Assembly (NCBI GenBank): GCA_013001055.1
Contig: JABDNH010000019.1
Location: forward strand, 111,219 to 175,218
Direction of reading: 5' to 3'
Source: Sphingomonas sp.
GTDB taxonomy: Bacteria > Pseudomonadota > Alphaproteobacteria > Sphingomonadales > Sphingomonadaceae
Length of the DNA: 64,000 nucleotides
Both the position numbers and the translations under genes were made by a program. This document shows positions 16,245-24,710 of the stretch, piece after piece. The notes under the pieces were generated by a model. It saw only the letters and a program-made list of their open reading frames with translations. It made no database searches and was not told the origin of the DNA. Positions within the stretch are counted from its first letter, which is position 1; each line of letters opens with the position of its first letter.

Positions 16245-16904
16245 TCAGACTCCTGACGGCAGTTCGCGATACCATTTCGTGATGATGTACTTGGTGCCCT
16301 TGCGCACCGGCAACCCTTGGTGGAGCGTGAAATCGTTGGGCCGGTGATCGGGCTTGAGATTGTTCCAAAGGAGCAGCTTGCCGGTTTCCGGCCGAATGTT
16401 CTTCCCCAGCGTCTTGAAGCGTGTAGCACCGCCCGCCTCGGGCGCGTTCAGGAATAACATCGCCGTCCACGTGCGCTGGCCCATATCCGCGCAATGTTCG
16501 TAATAGTCGGGGCCGCCGGGATTGAATGTATCGGTGTGCGGCTTGAATTCCTGTCCGACAGCGTAGCGTTGACCCTGGATCGGTTCGCCCAGAACTTCCG
16601 GAATACCCGTCAGCTCGGACAGCCTCCCATTCACGCTGGCGACTAGCGGGTGATCATGGTCGAGGTCGCACGTCTCGCTGGTGCGAAAGGCTTCCTGGCC
16701 GTTATCGTCGGCGATGGTCGATGGTCTTCGTTCCTGATCGATGAGGCCGCATAAAGTTGCACACTCTTCGGCGCCAAGAAATTCGCGCACGAAAAATAGC
16801 TCGACTCGCTTCTCGGGAACCTTGTTCACCCTCGGGTCTGCCGCCAAACGCGGCGCGACCTGATTGGCATCAAAGGGTGTAGTCACTCCGCTCGTACCTC
16901 TCAT
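16245..16904 (-). CDS. Prolyl 4-hydroxylase-like 2-oxoglutarate/Fe(II) oxygenase
   Basis: The protein of about 219 residues has the P4Hc domain. It includes the iron-binding HTDTFN (HxD), the distal His in DFTLHQGLPVRKGTKYIITKWYRE with the 2-oxoglutarate-binding Lys, and the upstream QRYAVGQEFKPH typical of the family. Bacterial members hydroxylate proline in proteins or peptides; the substrate is unknown here. The ATG at 16904 overlaps the serine hydrolase gene by 35 nt. A GTG at 16886 with an upstream AGAGG is an alternative start. No signal peptide is seen, so it is probably cytoplasmic. Confidence 0.88.
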   Translation of the reverse strand: MRGTSGVTTPFDANQVAPRLAADPRVNKVPEKRVELFFVREFLGAEECATLCGLIDQERRPSTIADDNGQEAFRTSETCDLDHDHPLVASVNGRLSELTGIPEVLGEPIQGQRYAVGQEFKPHTDTFNPGGPDYYEHCADMGQRTWTAMLFLNAPEAGGATRFKTLGKNIRPETGKLLLWNNLKPDHRPNDFTLHQGLPVRKGTKYIITKWYRELPSGV

Positions 16905-17991
16905 GGTGCGCGATCACCATCGAGCCGATATCACGCATGAGCTCCTGCGCGCTACCGTCAGTCGAATTGGGGATCGTCATCACTGCGATCGCATAGCTCG
17001 ACCCGTCCGGCGCGGAGAGGATGCCGATATCGTTAAGCCCGCCAACGCGGCCACGATAATTCTGGCCGGTGCCGGTCTTGTGGATCCAGGTCCAACCAGG
17101 TTTGAGCGACGACTTGATCCGCAAACGCCCGGTCTTGGCCATTCCCATGGTGGTCAGGAGTTTGGCGGTAGATGCCGGTGACAAAAGCTCACCGCGTTCC
17201 AGCTTGGCCAGCGCGCGCACGATCGCCAGCGGCGATGCGCCGTCATAGGGATCGTCCAGGTAGCGCTCGAAGGCGGCCGCGCGTTGCGATGCCGGCAGCC
17301 GCGAGCGGGCCGCGCTGAAATTATTGCCCAGCGACAGCGACGGATGCCAGTCGAGACCGGCGATCCTGGCCTGCATCAAGCGCTCGCCCTCGCCGAAGCG
17401 GATGTCACCAAGGCCTTTGCGCTCGATCATCTCGCGGATCGCTTCGGGGCCGCCGACCTCGCGCAGCAATCTGTCGTTGGCATGGTTATCGCTGCTCACG
17501 AGCGCGTCGTACATCAGCTGGTCGAGCGTCCTGGTATAGCCCCCGCGCAGGATGCTCGCGCGGGTTGCGCTGCTCCACAATGTCAGATCGTCGCGGTCCA
17601 GCGTCACCCGCTTGCGCAGGTCCAGCTCGTTCCGGTCGTACTGGTCCATCACGGCCAGGCTCACCCAGAGCTTCGATACGCTCTGCTGCGGGAAAAGACG
17701 CGCGGTTTGCCATCCCGTCTCCCAGCCGCCGTCAATCGAATGAACGGCAATGCCCGACGTGCCATTGAAGGAGCGAACGCGTTCAAGGATATCGGTTCCC
17801 AGCGCCTGCACATCGCGTGATTGGGGGATGATTTCGACACTTTGCGTGGCGGGCTGTGCAGCCGTGAGCGTGACCGAGGCAGTAGCCACGGTCGGCTCGG
17901 GCTTCGCCTCGGCCTGGGCAAAGAGCATCGCGACCGGCGAAACGATCGTCATCATGGCCATGCCCATTACTTCTTGTACTGACGTCAACAT
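16870..17991 (-). CDS. Class A beta-lactamase-like secreted serine hydrolase
   Basis: The 373-residue protein has an N-terminal signal segment (MMTIVSPVAMLFAQAEA). It carries the three penicillin-recognising motifs: SVSK (Ser104, Lys107), SDN (167-169) and KTG (305-307). The order and spacing Ser-SDN are those of class A beta-lactamases. The omega-loop motif ExxLN carrying the deacylating Glu is not clear: the nearest match is ERYLD (242-246), and the region between SDN and KTG is enlarged by about 40 residues. It may therefore be a distant beta-lactamase, a DD-peptidase or another acyl-enzyme hydrolase. A resistance role should not be assumed. Confidence 0.8.
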   Translation of the reverse strand: MLTSVQEVMGMAMMTIVSPVAMLFAQAEAKPEPTVATASVTLTAAQPATQSVEIIPQSRDVQALGTDILERVRSFNGTSGIAVHSIDGGWETGWQTARLFPQQSVSKLWVSLAVMDQYDRNELDLRKRVTLDRDDLTLWSSATRASILRGGYTRTLDQLMYDALVSSDNHANDRLLREVGGPEAIREMIERKGLGDIRFGEGERLMQARIAGLDWHPSLSLGNNFSAARSRLPASQRAAAFERYLDDPYDGASPLAIVRALAKLERGELLSPASTAKLLTTMGMAKTGRLRIKSSLKPGWTWIHKTGTGQNYRGRVGGLNDIGILSAPDGSSYAIAVMTIPNSTDGSAQELMRDIGSMVIAHHERYERSDYTL

Positions 17992-18087
17992 AGGTACGTG
18001 TCCGCTTTTCCCCTAAGAATCAAAGCGATAGAGTGTTAACAAATGGTTGATTAACGCGCGATGATGCGTGCGCAAAGCGGCGCGGAC

Positions 18088-18930
18088 TCACCTCGGCGTG
18101 TTTTCCCCTCGGGACAGCAGGGCAGCCGACTCGATAGTATCGAGCGCGGAACGAGTGGCGATATATCGCCGCGCTTCGTTGATCCATTCCTGCGCGGATT
18201 GCGCGCCGGGCAACCGCAGCGTTTCGGACAGTGCCGATTCGACCTCGCCGAGGCGCAATTGGACGAGCGCCCGATCATAGCGCGCCTGGGGCCGCGGGTT
18301 GGGTTGGTCGGCCGGATAGATCGCAACGACATCGGCCAGCCCGCGCCTGAATTTGATCCAAATTCCCTCATCGGGATCCCCACTGCGCAGCAGGGGGCCT
18401 AGTGCGCGATATTGCTCGACCAGTTCGTCCAGTTGAACCGGATTGCGGCTCGCCGTGATGATCCGTGCCACTTCGGCTTCGTGTGCGTCGCCGAACCGCT
18501 CGACCAGCAAGGGTTCCAGATAGCCCAGCGGCACCCCGCGTTCGATCGCGCGCCGCGCAGCAAACGCGACCAGCAACGCATCGGCTCGGCCGGCAGACCC
18601 CTCGGCCCGCGATAACGCGCCCTCGAGCCTGATGATGCGGCTCTCAAGGTCATCCACCGATTCTTCGCTCGCCAGAGCGATCGGCTCATCGCGCACATCG
18701 TCCGGTGCTGCCTCGTTGGTGAGATCGGGCGTCGATTCCTCGGGGATCGGCAGAAAGGCGGGCTGCGTGGACTCTGCCGGTGTGTCGGCCTGCTCGCTGA
18801 CGGGTGCAAGTCCGATCGTGCTGGCAAGGCGCGGGCTGCTGGCGATCAGCCACAGTGCGCCGATCATGCCCGCGATCAGTAGCAGGGCCGCGACGCCAAG
18901 CCGCAATTTCCAGTTGGGACCGTCATGCAT
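18088..18930 (-). CDS. Mitofilin/Mic60-like inner membrane protein
   Basis: The 280-residue protein from ATG 18930 (MHDGPNWKLRL) has one N-terminal membrane helix (residues about 10-32), an acidic proline-rich segment, a coiled-coil stretch around LESRIIRLEGALSRAEGS, and a C-terminal helical mitofilin-like domain (VQLDELVEQYRALGPLLR onward). Alphaproteobacterial Mic60 homologues are known to be encoded beside heme genes and to shape inner membranes and contact the outer membrane machinery. It overlaps hemD by 8 nt, and the hemC-hemD-mic60 order matches that context. The N-terminus is not homologous enough to assign more. Confidence 0.8.
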   Translation of the reverse strand: MHDGPNWKLRLGVAALLLIAGMIGALWLIASSPRLASTIGLAPVSEQADTPAESTQPAFLPIPEESTPDLTNEAAPDDVRDEPIALASEESVDDLESRIIRLEGALSRAEGSAGRADALLVAFAARRAIERGVPLGYLEPLLVERFGDAHEAEVARIITASRNPVQLDELVEQYRALGPLLRSGDPDEGIWIKFRRGLADVVAIYPADQPNPRPQARYDRALVQLRLGEVESALSETLRLPGAQSAQEWINEARRYIATRSALDTIESAALLSRGENTPR

Positions 18931-19606
18931 CGTCACTGCTCTTGCATAGCTGCATCGCCAGCGCCAGCAGGCTCGCATCGTCGCGCGCTCCTGACACTTC
19001 GACGCGCTCCCAGCCATCTCCGCATGCATCGGCAGCATCCCGGCTGATCGCGGCAATCGCGATTGAAGAGCGATCGAGGCCGTCGCGATCCGCCAATTCG
19101 GCCAGCCTCGCGCCCGCTCGCGGGCTGTGAACACAAGCCACGGCGCCGGCGATCCGGGCGAAATTTCTGGGTTCCTCGCGCGCCACGCTTGAATAGACGG
19201 TAACGGGCACGAGCGTCTGTCTTGGTTCGGTCGGCGGACGGCGATGACGCCCGCCCAGGTGCAGCAAGCGAAGATTATCGGGCAGCAAGTAGAGCAATTG
19301 ATCGATCCCGCCATCGCCGACTGTTTCGACGATCAATCCGGCGCTTCGCGCTGCCGACGCGGTCGCTTCGCCGACGGTGTGAACCGGCAGCGTGCGCAAT
19401 TGTCGGAGTTGGTCACCGGCAGCACGAATGGCATTGGCGCTGGTGATCAGCAACCCGTCGAATCGTTCTGGATCGGGTGGCTCCCAATTCAGGGGCCTGA
19501 CCTTGAAAAGGCTGGTACAGAAAACCGTGTCGAAGCCCATTCTTTCGGCTCGGTCGGCGCTCAGCGACGCGCCCGGTTCGGGCCGGAGGATGGCGAGGGG
19601 TCTCAT
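18923..19606 (-). CDS. hemD: Uroporphyrinogen-III synthase
   Basis: Cyclises hydroxymethylbilane to uroporphyrinogen III. The family is poorly conserved; here a 227-residue two-lobed protein starts MRPLAILRPEPGAS. It shows GLLITSANAIRAA at the first lobe edge, VGEATASAARSAGL in the hinge region and the C-terminal ISRDAADACGDGWERVEV. Identification is strongly supported by a 4-nt overlap with hemC just upstream. The downstream overlap with the mitofilin-like gene suggests one transcript. Confidence 0.9.
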   Translation of the reverse strand: MRPLAILRPEPGASLSADRAERMGFDTVFCTSLFKVRPLNWEPPDPERFDGLLITSANAIRAAGDQLRQLRTLPVHTVGEATASAARSAGLIVETVGDGGIDQLLYLLPDNLRLLHLGGRHRRPPTEPRQTLVPVTVYSSVAREEPRNFARIAGAVACVHSPRAGARLAELADRDGLDRSSIAIAAISRDAADACGDGWERVEVSGARDDASLLALAMQLCKSSDDA

Positions 19607-20508
19607 GCGAAGAGCGACTGTATCGCTTCAGGTGCGCGTTCAAGCATGCCGGCAGCGTAAAGCAGCGGCGCTTCAAGATCGCCGCGCACAAAACTCGCCG
19701 TCTCGGTCACGCACTCGCTTCCGTCCTCGCTATAGAGCGCCACCCGCAAACGAATTGCAGCGCCGTCGCAAGTCGCAAGCGCGGCGACCGGCGAATGGCA
19801 ATTGCCCCCAAGGCCGAGGATGAACGCTCGCTCGACCATGACAGCGTCATGCGTATCCTTGTGGTCGATTGACGCCAGTAATTGCTGCATTGCCACATCG
19901 TCGCTGCGCGCATCGACCCCCACCGCGCCTTGCGCTGCAGCTGGCAGCATGACGTCAATCTCGATGAAATGACCGACCTTGCCCTGCCCGAGCCGATCGA
20001 GCCCTGCAGCGGCCAGTATGGTGGCATCGGCTTCCCCCAGCTCCAGTTTTGCGAGCCGCGTGGCGACATTACCGCGCAAGGATACCGGGACGAGATCGGG
20101 GCGGATGGCCCGCAGCTGCGCAGCGCGGCGCGGGCTCGAGGTGCCAATACGCGCGCCTTGCGGCAGCGCCTCGATCGTCTCAGCGCCAATGAGCTTGTCT
20201 CGAACATCGGCTCGCTCGAGCATTGCAGCGATGCCAAGGCCATCGGGCCGCTCGCTCTCGACATCCTTCATCGAATGCACGCTGATGTCCGTCTCGCCGG
20301 CAAGGAGCGCGCGGTCGAGTTCTTTGGTCCAGACTGCTTTTCCGCCGATTTCCGCGATGGGTCGGTCCGTCACGCGGTCGCCGCTGGTCTTGAGCGTGAT
20401 GATCGCGGTATCGATATCGCTGTGCGCTGCGTGCAGGGCCTCAGCCACCAAATGCGCCTGTTTGAGCGCCAGCGGAGAACCCCGCGTCCCGATCCTGACC
20501 TTTCGCAC
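19603..20508 (-). CDS. hemC: Hydroxymethylbilane synthase (porphobilinogen deaminase)
   Basis: Assembles four porphobilinogens into hydroxymethylbilane on a dipyrromethane cofactor. The 301-residue protein shows VRIGTRGSPLALKQAHLV at the N-terminus, DISVHSMKDVES, GTSSPRRAAQL, RGNVATRLAKL, and the cofactor-anchoring Cys in LGLGGNCHSPVAA (near residue 235). Length and motifs are standard. It is divergent from tsaD with a 64-nt gap that must hold both promoters. Confidence 0.96.
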   Translation of the reverse strand: MRKVRIGTRGSPLALKQAHLVAEALHAAHSDIDTAIITLKTSGDRVTDRPIAEIGGKAVWTKELDRALLAGETDISVHSMKDVESERPDGLGIAAMLERADVRDKLIGAETIEALPQGARIGTSSPRRAAQLRAIRPDLVPVSLRGNVATRLAKLELGEADATILAAAGLDRLGQGKVGHFIEIDVMLPAAAQGAVGVDARSDDVAMQQLLASIDHKDTHDAVMVERAFILGLGGNCHSPVAALATCDGAAIRLRVALYSEDGSECVTETASFVRGDLEAPLLYAAGMLERAPEAIQSLFA

Positions 20509-20572
20509 GGCCTAGCCCTGCCACCCCCAAGGCCCTAGCGCAACGCTCCACTTTTCGGCAGGAGCATGCGCA

Positions 20573-21604
20573 ATGAACCTGATCCTTGGCCTTGAGTCTT
20601 CGTGCGACGATAGCGCAGCTGCGCTAGTGACGTCGGATCGTCAGATCCTGGCGCAGGCCGTGATCGGCCAGGCCGATCAGCATCGCCCCTTTGGCGGTGT
20701 TGTGCCTGAAATCGCCGCGCGCGCTCATGTCGAGATCCTGCCGGGGCTGATCCGCCAGGTGCTCGACGAGGCCGATATTTCGGTCAGCGAAGTGGATGCC
20801 ATCGCGGCAACCGCAGGCCCCGGGCTGGTCGGCGGCGTGATGGTCGGGCTGCTTGCAGGTAAAGGGCTCGCATTATCGGCGGGCAAACCGCTGGTGGCAG
20901 TCAACCATCTAGAGGGGCATGCGCTGTCACCGCGACTGACCGATGCTACGCTCGCATTTCCCTATCTCCTGCTGCTCGCTAGCGGTGGGCATTGCCAGTT
21001 GCTCGAAGTGCGCGGGGTCGACGATTACCGGCGCTTGGCGACCACCATCGACGATGCCGCGGGCGAGGCGTTCGACAAGTCGGCAAAATTGCTGGGTCTG
21101 GGCTATCCGGGCGGCCCGGCGGTCGAGCGGTTGGCGAAGGACGGCGATCCGCAGGCGGTATCGTTACCGCGTCCGCTGGTAGGCTCGGGCGAGCCGCATT
21201 TCAGTTTTGCAGGCCTCAAGAGCGCGGTGCAGCGCGCGGTCCAGAGCGATAGTCACAAGCCTGAAGACATCGCCGCCAGTTTCCAGCAGGCCGTGGTCGA
21301 CTGCTTTGTCGACCGCACGAGACTAGCGCTCGAGGAATGTGATGCGCCGGCATTGGTCGTGGCCGGAGGCGTCGCCGCCAACCAGGCGGTGCGCGGCGCA
21401 TTGCAGGCATTGGCGGAAGAGCAGGGCCGCGCCTTTTCAGTGCCGCCAGCTTGGCTATGCACCGACAACGCCGCCATGATCGGCTGGGCGGGTGCGGAAC
21501 GATTTGCAGCCGGGCTCGTCAGTGATCTGGATACGCCGGCGCGCGCGCGCTGGCCGCTCGACGATGGCGCAGAGAAGGTACGGGGGGCAGGCGTAAAGGC
21601 ATGA
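20573..21604 (+). CDS. tsaD: tRNA N6-adenosine threonylcarbamoyltransferase
   Basis: Transfers threonylcarbamoyl to A37 of ANN-decoding tRNAs in the Tsa complex. The 343-residue ASKHA-fold protein begins MNLILGLESSCDDSAAALV. It shows the metal-binding histidines in VNHLEGHALS, LLLASGGHCQLLEV, GEAFDKSAKLLGLGYPGGP and CTDNAAMIGWAG. A CAGGAG site lies 9 nt upstream of the ATG. It overlaps gpsA by 4 nt, a pairing seen in many alphaproteobacteria. Confidence 0.96.
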   Translation: MNLILGLESSCDDSAAALVTSDRQILAQAVIGQADQHRPFGGVVPEIAARAHVEILPGLIRQVLDEADISVSEVDAIAATAGPGLVGGVMVGLLAGKGLALSAGKPLVAVNHLEGHALSPRLTDATLAFPYLLLLASGGHCQLLEVRGVDDYRRLATTIDDAAGEAFDKSAKLLGLGYPGGPAVERLAKDGDPQAVSLPRPLVGSGEPHFSFAGLKSAVQRAVQSDSHKPEDIAASFQQAVVDCFVDRTRLALEECDAPALVVAGGVAANQAVRGALQALAEEQGRAFSVPPAWLCTDNAAMIGWAGAERFAAGLVSDLDTPARARWPLDDGAEKVRGAGVKA

Positions 21605-22590
21605 GCATCGAGAAACTGGCCGTGATCGGTGGCGGTGCATGGGGCACGGCATTGGCGCAGGTCGTTGCGACGGGTGGGCGCGAAACAATCTTGTGGGCGC
21701 GCGAAGATGACGTCGTAGAGGCCATCAACAAGATTCATGAAAACCCTATCTACCTGAAGGGGTTGAAGCTCGACCCGGCAATCCGCGCCACCGGCAGATT
21801 CACGGATTTGACGTCATGCGATGCCTGGCTGGTAGTAACGCCGGCGCAGCATATGCGCACCGTATTGAGTTATTGCCCTTGTCCCAAGATGCCGCTGATC
21901 CTTTGTTCCAAGGGCATCGAAGGAAAATCGGGCAAGCTGCTGCACGACGTTGCCAGAGACGTCTGCCCGACATCGCCCATTGCCGTATTGTCGGGCCCGA
22001 CATTTGCACACGAGGTGGCAGCGGGGCTGCCGACCGCGGTAACGCTGGCGTGCGAAGACGAGACCCTGGGTGAGCAGATCCGTGATCGCATCGCGCTGCC
22101 CACATTCCGTACCTATCTGACCGACGATGTCGCGGGCGCCGAGATTGGCGGCGCGATCAAGAACGTGCTCGCGATCGGCTGCGGCATCGTTGACGGCAAG
22201 GGGCTGGGCCAGAATGCGCGGGCGTCGCTGATTGCCCGCGGCTTTGCCGAAATGATCCGCTTTGGCGAGGCGATGGGCGCGCGCCGCGACACCATGGCAG
22301 GCCTGTCGGGGCTGGGCGATCTGGTGCTGACCTGTTCCTCGACCGCGAGCCGCAACTATTCGCTCGGGGTCGCCATCGGGGAAGGGCAAAACGCCGCCGA
22401 CTTGATGAAGGACCGCACGACCGTGGCGGAAGGCGCGCATACTGCGCCGGTGCTAAAGAAGCTCGCCGACGACAAGGGCATCGACATGCCGATTACGCAG
22501 GCGGTGGCAGCGTTACTATCGGCGCAACTGACAATCGACGAGGCGCTCGAAAAGCTGTTGAGCCGCCCGCCGCGCCCCGAGGTCCATTAG
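21601..22590 (+). CDS. gpsA: NAD(P)-dependent glycerol-3-phosphate dehydrogenase
   Basis: Reduces dihydroxyacetone phosphate to sn-glycerol 3-phosphate for phospholipid synthesis. The 329-residue protein has the Rossmann GGGAWGTALAQ at the N-terminus, CSKGIEGKSGKL, SGPTFAHEVA, the catalytic Lys in GGAIKNVLAIGCGI, and GLSGLGDLVLTCSS with SRNYSLG. Its TAG overlaps the stop of the convergent DUF1674 gene by 4 nt. Confidence 0.96.
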   Translation: MSIEKLAVIGGGAWGTALAQVVATGGRETILWAREDDVVEAINKIHENPIYLKGLKLDPAIRATGRFTDLTSCDAWLVVTPAQHMRTVLSYCPCPKMPLILCSKGIEGKSGKLLHDVARDVCPTSPIAVLSGPTFAHEVAAGLPTAVTLACEDETLGEQIRDRIALPTFRTYLTDDVAGAEIGGAIKNVLAIGCGIVDGKGLGQNARASLIARGFAEMIRFGEAMGARRDTMAGLSGLGDLVLTCSSTASRNYSLGVAIGEGQNAADLMKDRTTVAEGAHTAPVLKKLADDKGIDMPITQAVAALLSAQLTIDEALEKLLSRPPRPEVH

Positions 22591-22754
22591 AAGTCCCAGG
22601 CGATCCCTTTTTTCTCCCAATCGCCATAGCGCGTGGGGTCGGGTCGATCCTTTTCACCATAAGGCGCATTCGCCTCTTGCACCTTCTCCGGCTCGGGCAC
22701 CGGGGGCGAGGGCGAGAGATACTTGGGTGGTTCGAGGTGCTTTGGCCGTTTCAT
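22587..22754 (-). CDS. DUF1674 / SDHAF4-like protein
   Basis: This small 55-residue protein starts at ATG 22754 (MKRPKHLEPPKY), has a proline-rich N-terminal half and ends with the family signature RYGDWEKKGIAWDF. DUF1674 is the bacterial counterpart of the mitochondrial succinate dehydrogenase assembly factor 4, which binds flavinylated SdhA. In the bacterium the role is inferred. The gene is convergent with gpsA (stop codons overlap) and divergent from rsmB. It is short enough to be missed by gene finders. Confidence 0.85.
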   Translation of the reverse strand: MKRPKHLEPPKYLSPSPPVPEPEKVQEANAPYGEKDRPDPTRYGDWEKKGIAWDF

Positions 22755-22782
22755 ATCTGTCAAATGGGGGCTAAGGGGCCGC

Positions 22783-24030
22783 ATGCCAAGACAGGATATA
22801 GAAGGTAGTGCCGCACGCGCGGCCGCTCTGCGCATGCTGGACGCGGTGCTTCGACGTGACGAAACGCTCGAGCATGCCGCAGGGTTTGCGACCAAGGGGT
22901 TGCCGCCCGCCGATGCAGCGTTGGCCATCGCGATCGCCGGTGAGACGCTGCGCCGCTTGCCCGATCTCGACGCGCTGATCGACAGCGCAATGCAGCGCCC
23001 GCTGCCCGACGATGCGAAAGCGCGTACGGTCTTGCGGCTGGCGCTGGCCCAGAAGATCGGTCTCGATACGCCCGACCATGCCGTGGTGGCGACCGCCCTA
23101 CCGCTGGTCGATGGCGGACCGCGCCGCCTTGTCCATGGCGTGCTATCGACGCTGCTGAAGCGGGATCGGTTGCTGGATGACGCGCCACCGCGTCTGCCGG
23201 ACTTAGTTGCACGTCGTTGGTTCAAGGCGTGGGGAAAGGATGTCGTCATGGCGGCGCGGCGTGCGCTGGCATCGCGTCCGCCACTCGACCTGAGCTTCAA
23301 GACCGAACCCGCCAAGTTCGATGGCGTGAAACTCGCCCCGCTCCATCGCCGCCTGACCGATGCCGGCAGGGTGACGTCGCTCCCGGGCTTTATCGAAGGG
23401 GATTGGTGGGTGCAGGATCTGGCGGCCTCGTTGCCCGCGCGCTGTATTCCCGCCGATGCAATGCGCGTGCTCGATGCCGCGGCCGCCCCCGGCGGCAAGA
23501 CGATGCAGCTGGCTGCAGCCGGGCACCAAGTGACCGCACTCGACCGCTCCAAAAGTCGTCTCAGGCGACTAAGGGATAATATCGCGCGCGTCGGGATCGA
23601 AACGGATATCGTCGAGGGCGCGCTCGAAGACTATACGCCCGACGCACCGTTCGATGCAGTCCTGCTCGATGCGCCCTGCAGCGCCAGCGGTACCATTCGC
23701 CGCCATCCCGAGGTTCTCTATCGTGCGCGCCCGGCAGTGATCGCGCAAATGTCGGAGGTGCAGAGCCGCCTGATCGACGCCGCTGCCAAACTGGTCCGCG
23801 CGGGTGGACACCTCGTCTACGCCACCTGTTCGCTCGAGCCGGAAGAAGGAGAAGACATCGTGACCGCTTTCCTCGAACGGAACGAAGAATTTGCGATCGA
23901 TCCTATCGCACTCGATGTCGCGGGGATCGCCGCCAGTGAGACTGGTTGGCTGCGGATCCTGCCGGGCATGCTCGAAGCGCAAGGCGGGCTGGACTTTTTC
24001 TTCATCTGCCGCCTTGTCCGCAAGGGCTGA
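22783..24030 (+). CDS. rsmB: RsmB-family 16S rRNA (cytosine-5) methyltransferase
   Basis: The protein of about 415 residues starts at ATG 22783 ([19 protein letters not shown]). Residues about 5-130 form a NusB-like RNA-binding domain. The C-terminal Rossmann methyltransferase follows, with the SAM loop [19 protein letters not shown], the catalytic motif [17 protein letters not shown] and [13 protein letters not shown] carrying the second conserved Cys. RsmB modifies C967 of 16S rRNA in E. coli; exact target position here is by family. It is followed by rpe with a 20-nt gap. Confidence 0.9.
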   Translation: MPRQDIEGSAARAAALRMLDAVLRRDETLEHAAGFATKGLPPADAALAIAIAGETLRRLPDLDALIDSAMQRPLPDDAKARTVLRLALAQKIGLDTPDHAVVATALPLVDGGPRRLVHGVLSTLLKRDRLLDDAPPRLPDLVARRWFKAWGKDVVMAARRALASRPPLDLSFKTEPAKFDGVKLAPLHRRLTDAGRVTSLPGFIEGDWWVQDLAASLPARCIPADAMRVLDAAAAPGGKTMQLAAAGHQVTALDRSKSRLRRLRDNIARVGIETDIVEGALEDYTPDAPFDAVLLDAPCSASGTIRRHPEVLYRARPAVIAQMSEVQSRLIDAAAKLVRAGGHLVYATCSLEPEEGEDIVTAFLERNEEFAIDPIALDVAGIAASETGWLRILPGMLEAQGGLDFFFICRLVRKG

Positions 24031-24050
24031 TCAAGGCTAATCGGGGACCC

Positions 24051-24710
24051 ATGTCAGCACCCCTCATTTCGCCGTCCATCCTCTCCGCCGATTTCGCCAA
24101 GCTGGGCGAGGAGGTTCGTGCCATCGACGAGGCGGGTGCCGACTGGATCCATGTTGACGTGATGGACGGCCATTATGTCCCCAACATCACGATCGGCCCG
24201 GCAGTCGTCAAAGCATTGCGGCCGCACACAGACAAGCCGTTTGACGTGCACCTTATGATCAGCCCGGTCGACCAGTATCTCGAAGCGTTCGCCGATGCAG
24301 GCGCCGATATCATCACCGTGCATCCCGAAGCGGGCGCGCACACGCATCGCACGCTGCAGGCCATTCGCGCGTTGGGCAAGAAGGCGGGCGTGGTGCTCAA
24401 TCCGGGGACCCACGAAAACGAGCTTGATTACCTGCTCGACCTGGCGGACCTGGTGCTGGTGATGAGCGTCAATCCCGGTTTCGGTGGGCAGAAATTCATC
24501 CCTTCACAGCTGCAAAAGATTGAGATGATTGCCGAAAAGGTATCCAGCCGAGGCCTTGACGTCACCATCGAGGTCGATGGCGGGGTGGACCCCGACACGG
24601 CGCCGCGCTGTGTTGACGCGGGCGCGACGGCGCTGGTCGCGGGGACAGCCGTATTCCGCGGCGGACCGTCGGCTTATGCCGACAATATCAAGGCGCTGAA
24701 GGGGGCCTGA
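24051..24710 (+). CDS. rpe: Ribulose-phosphate 3-epimerase
   Basis: Interconverts ribulose 5-phosphate and xylulose 5-phosphate. The 219-residue TIM barrel starts [18 protein letters not shown]. Metal and catalytic residues are in [48 protein letters not shown] and [10 protein letters not shown]. The start at 24051 is preferred; upstream in-frame Met codons lie inside rsmB. The stop overlaps the next start (TGATG). Confidence 0.96.
   Translation: MSAPLISPSILSADFAKLGEEVRAIDEAGADWIHVDVMDGHYVPNITIGPAVVKALRPHTDKPFDVHLMISPVDQYLEAFADAGADIITVHPEAGAHTHRTLQAIRALGKKAGVVLNPGTHENELDYLLDLADLVLVMSVNPGFGGQKFIPSQLQKIEMIAEKVSSRGLDVTIEVDGGVDPDTAPRCVDAGATALVAGTAVFRGGPSAYADNIKALKGA

Noticed and set aside
16870..17991. 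Calling the serine hydrolase an antibiotic resistance gene
   Set aside because: The key deacylation residue is not identifiable, and the context is chromosomal core without mobile elements.
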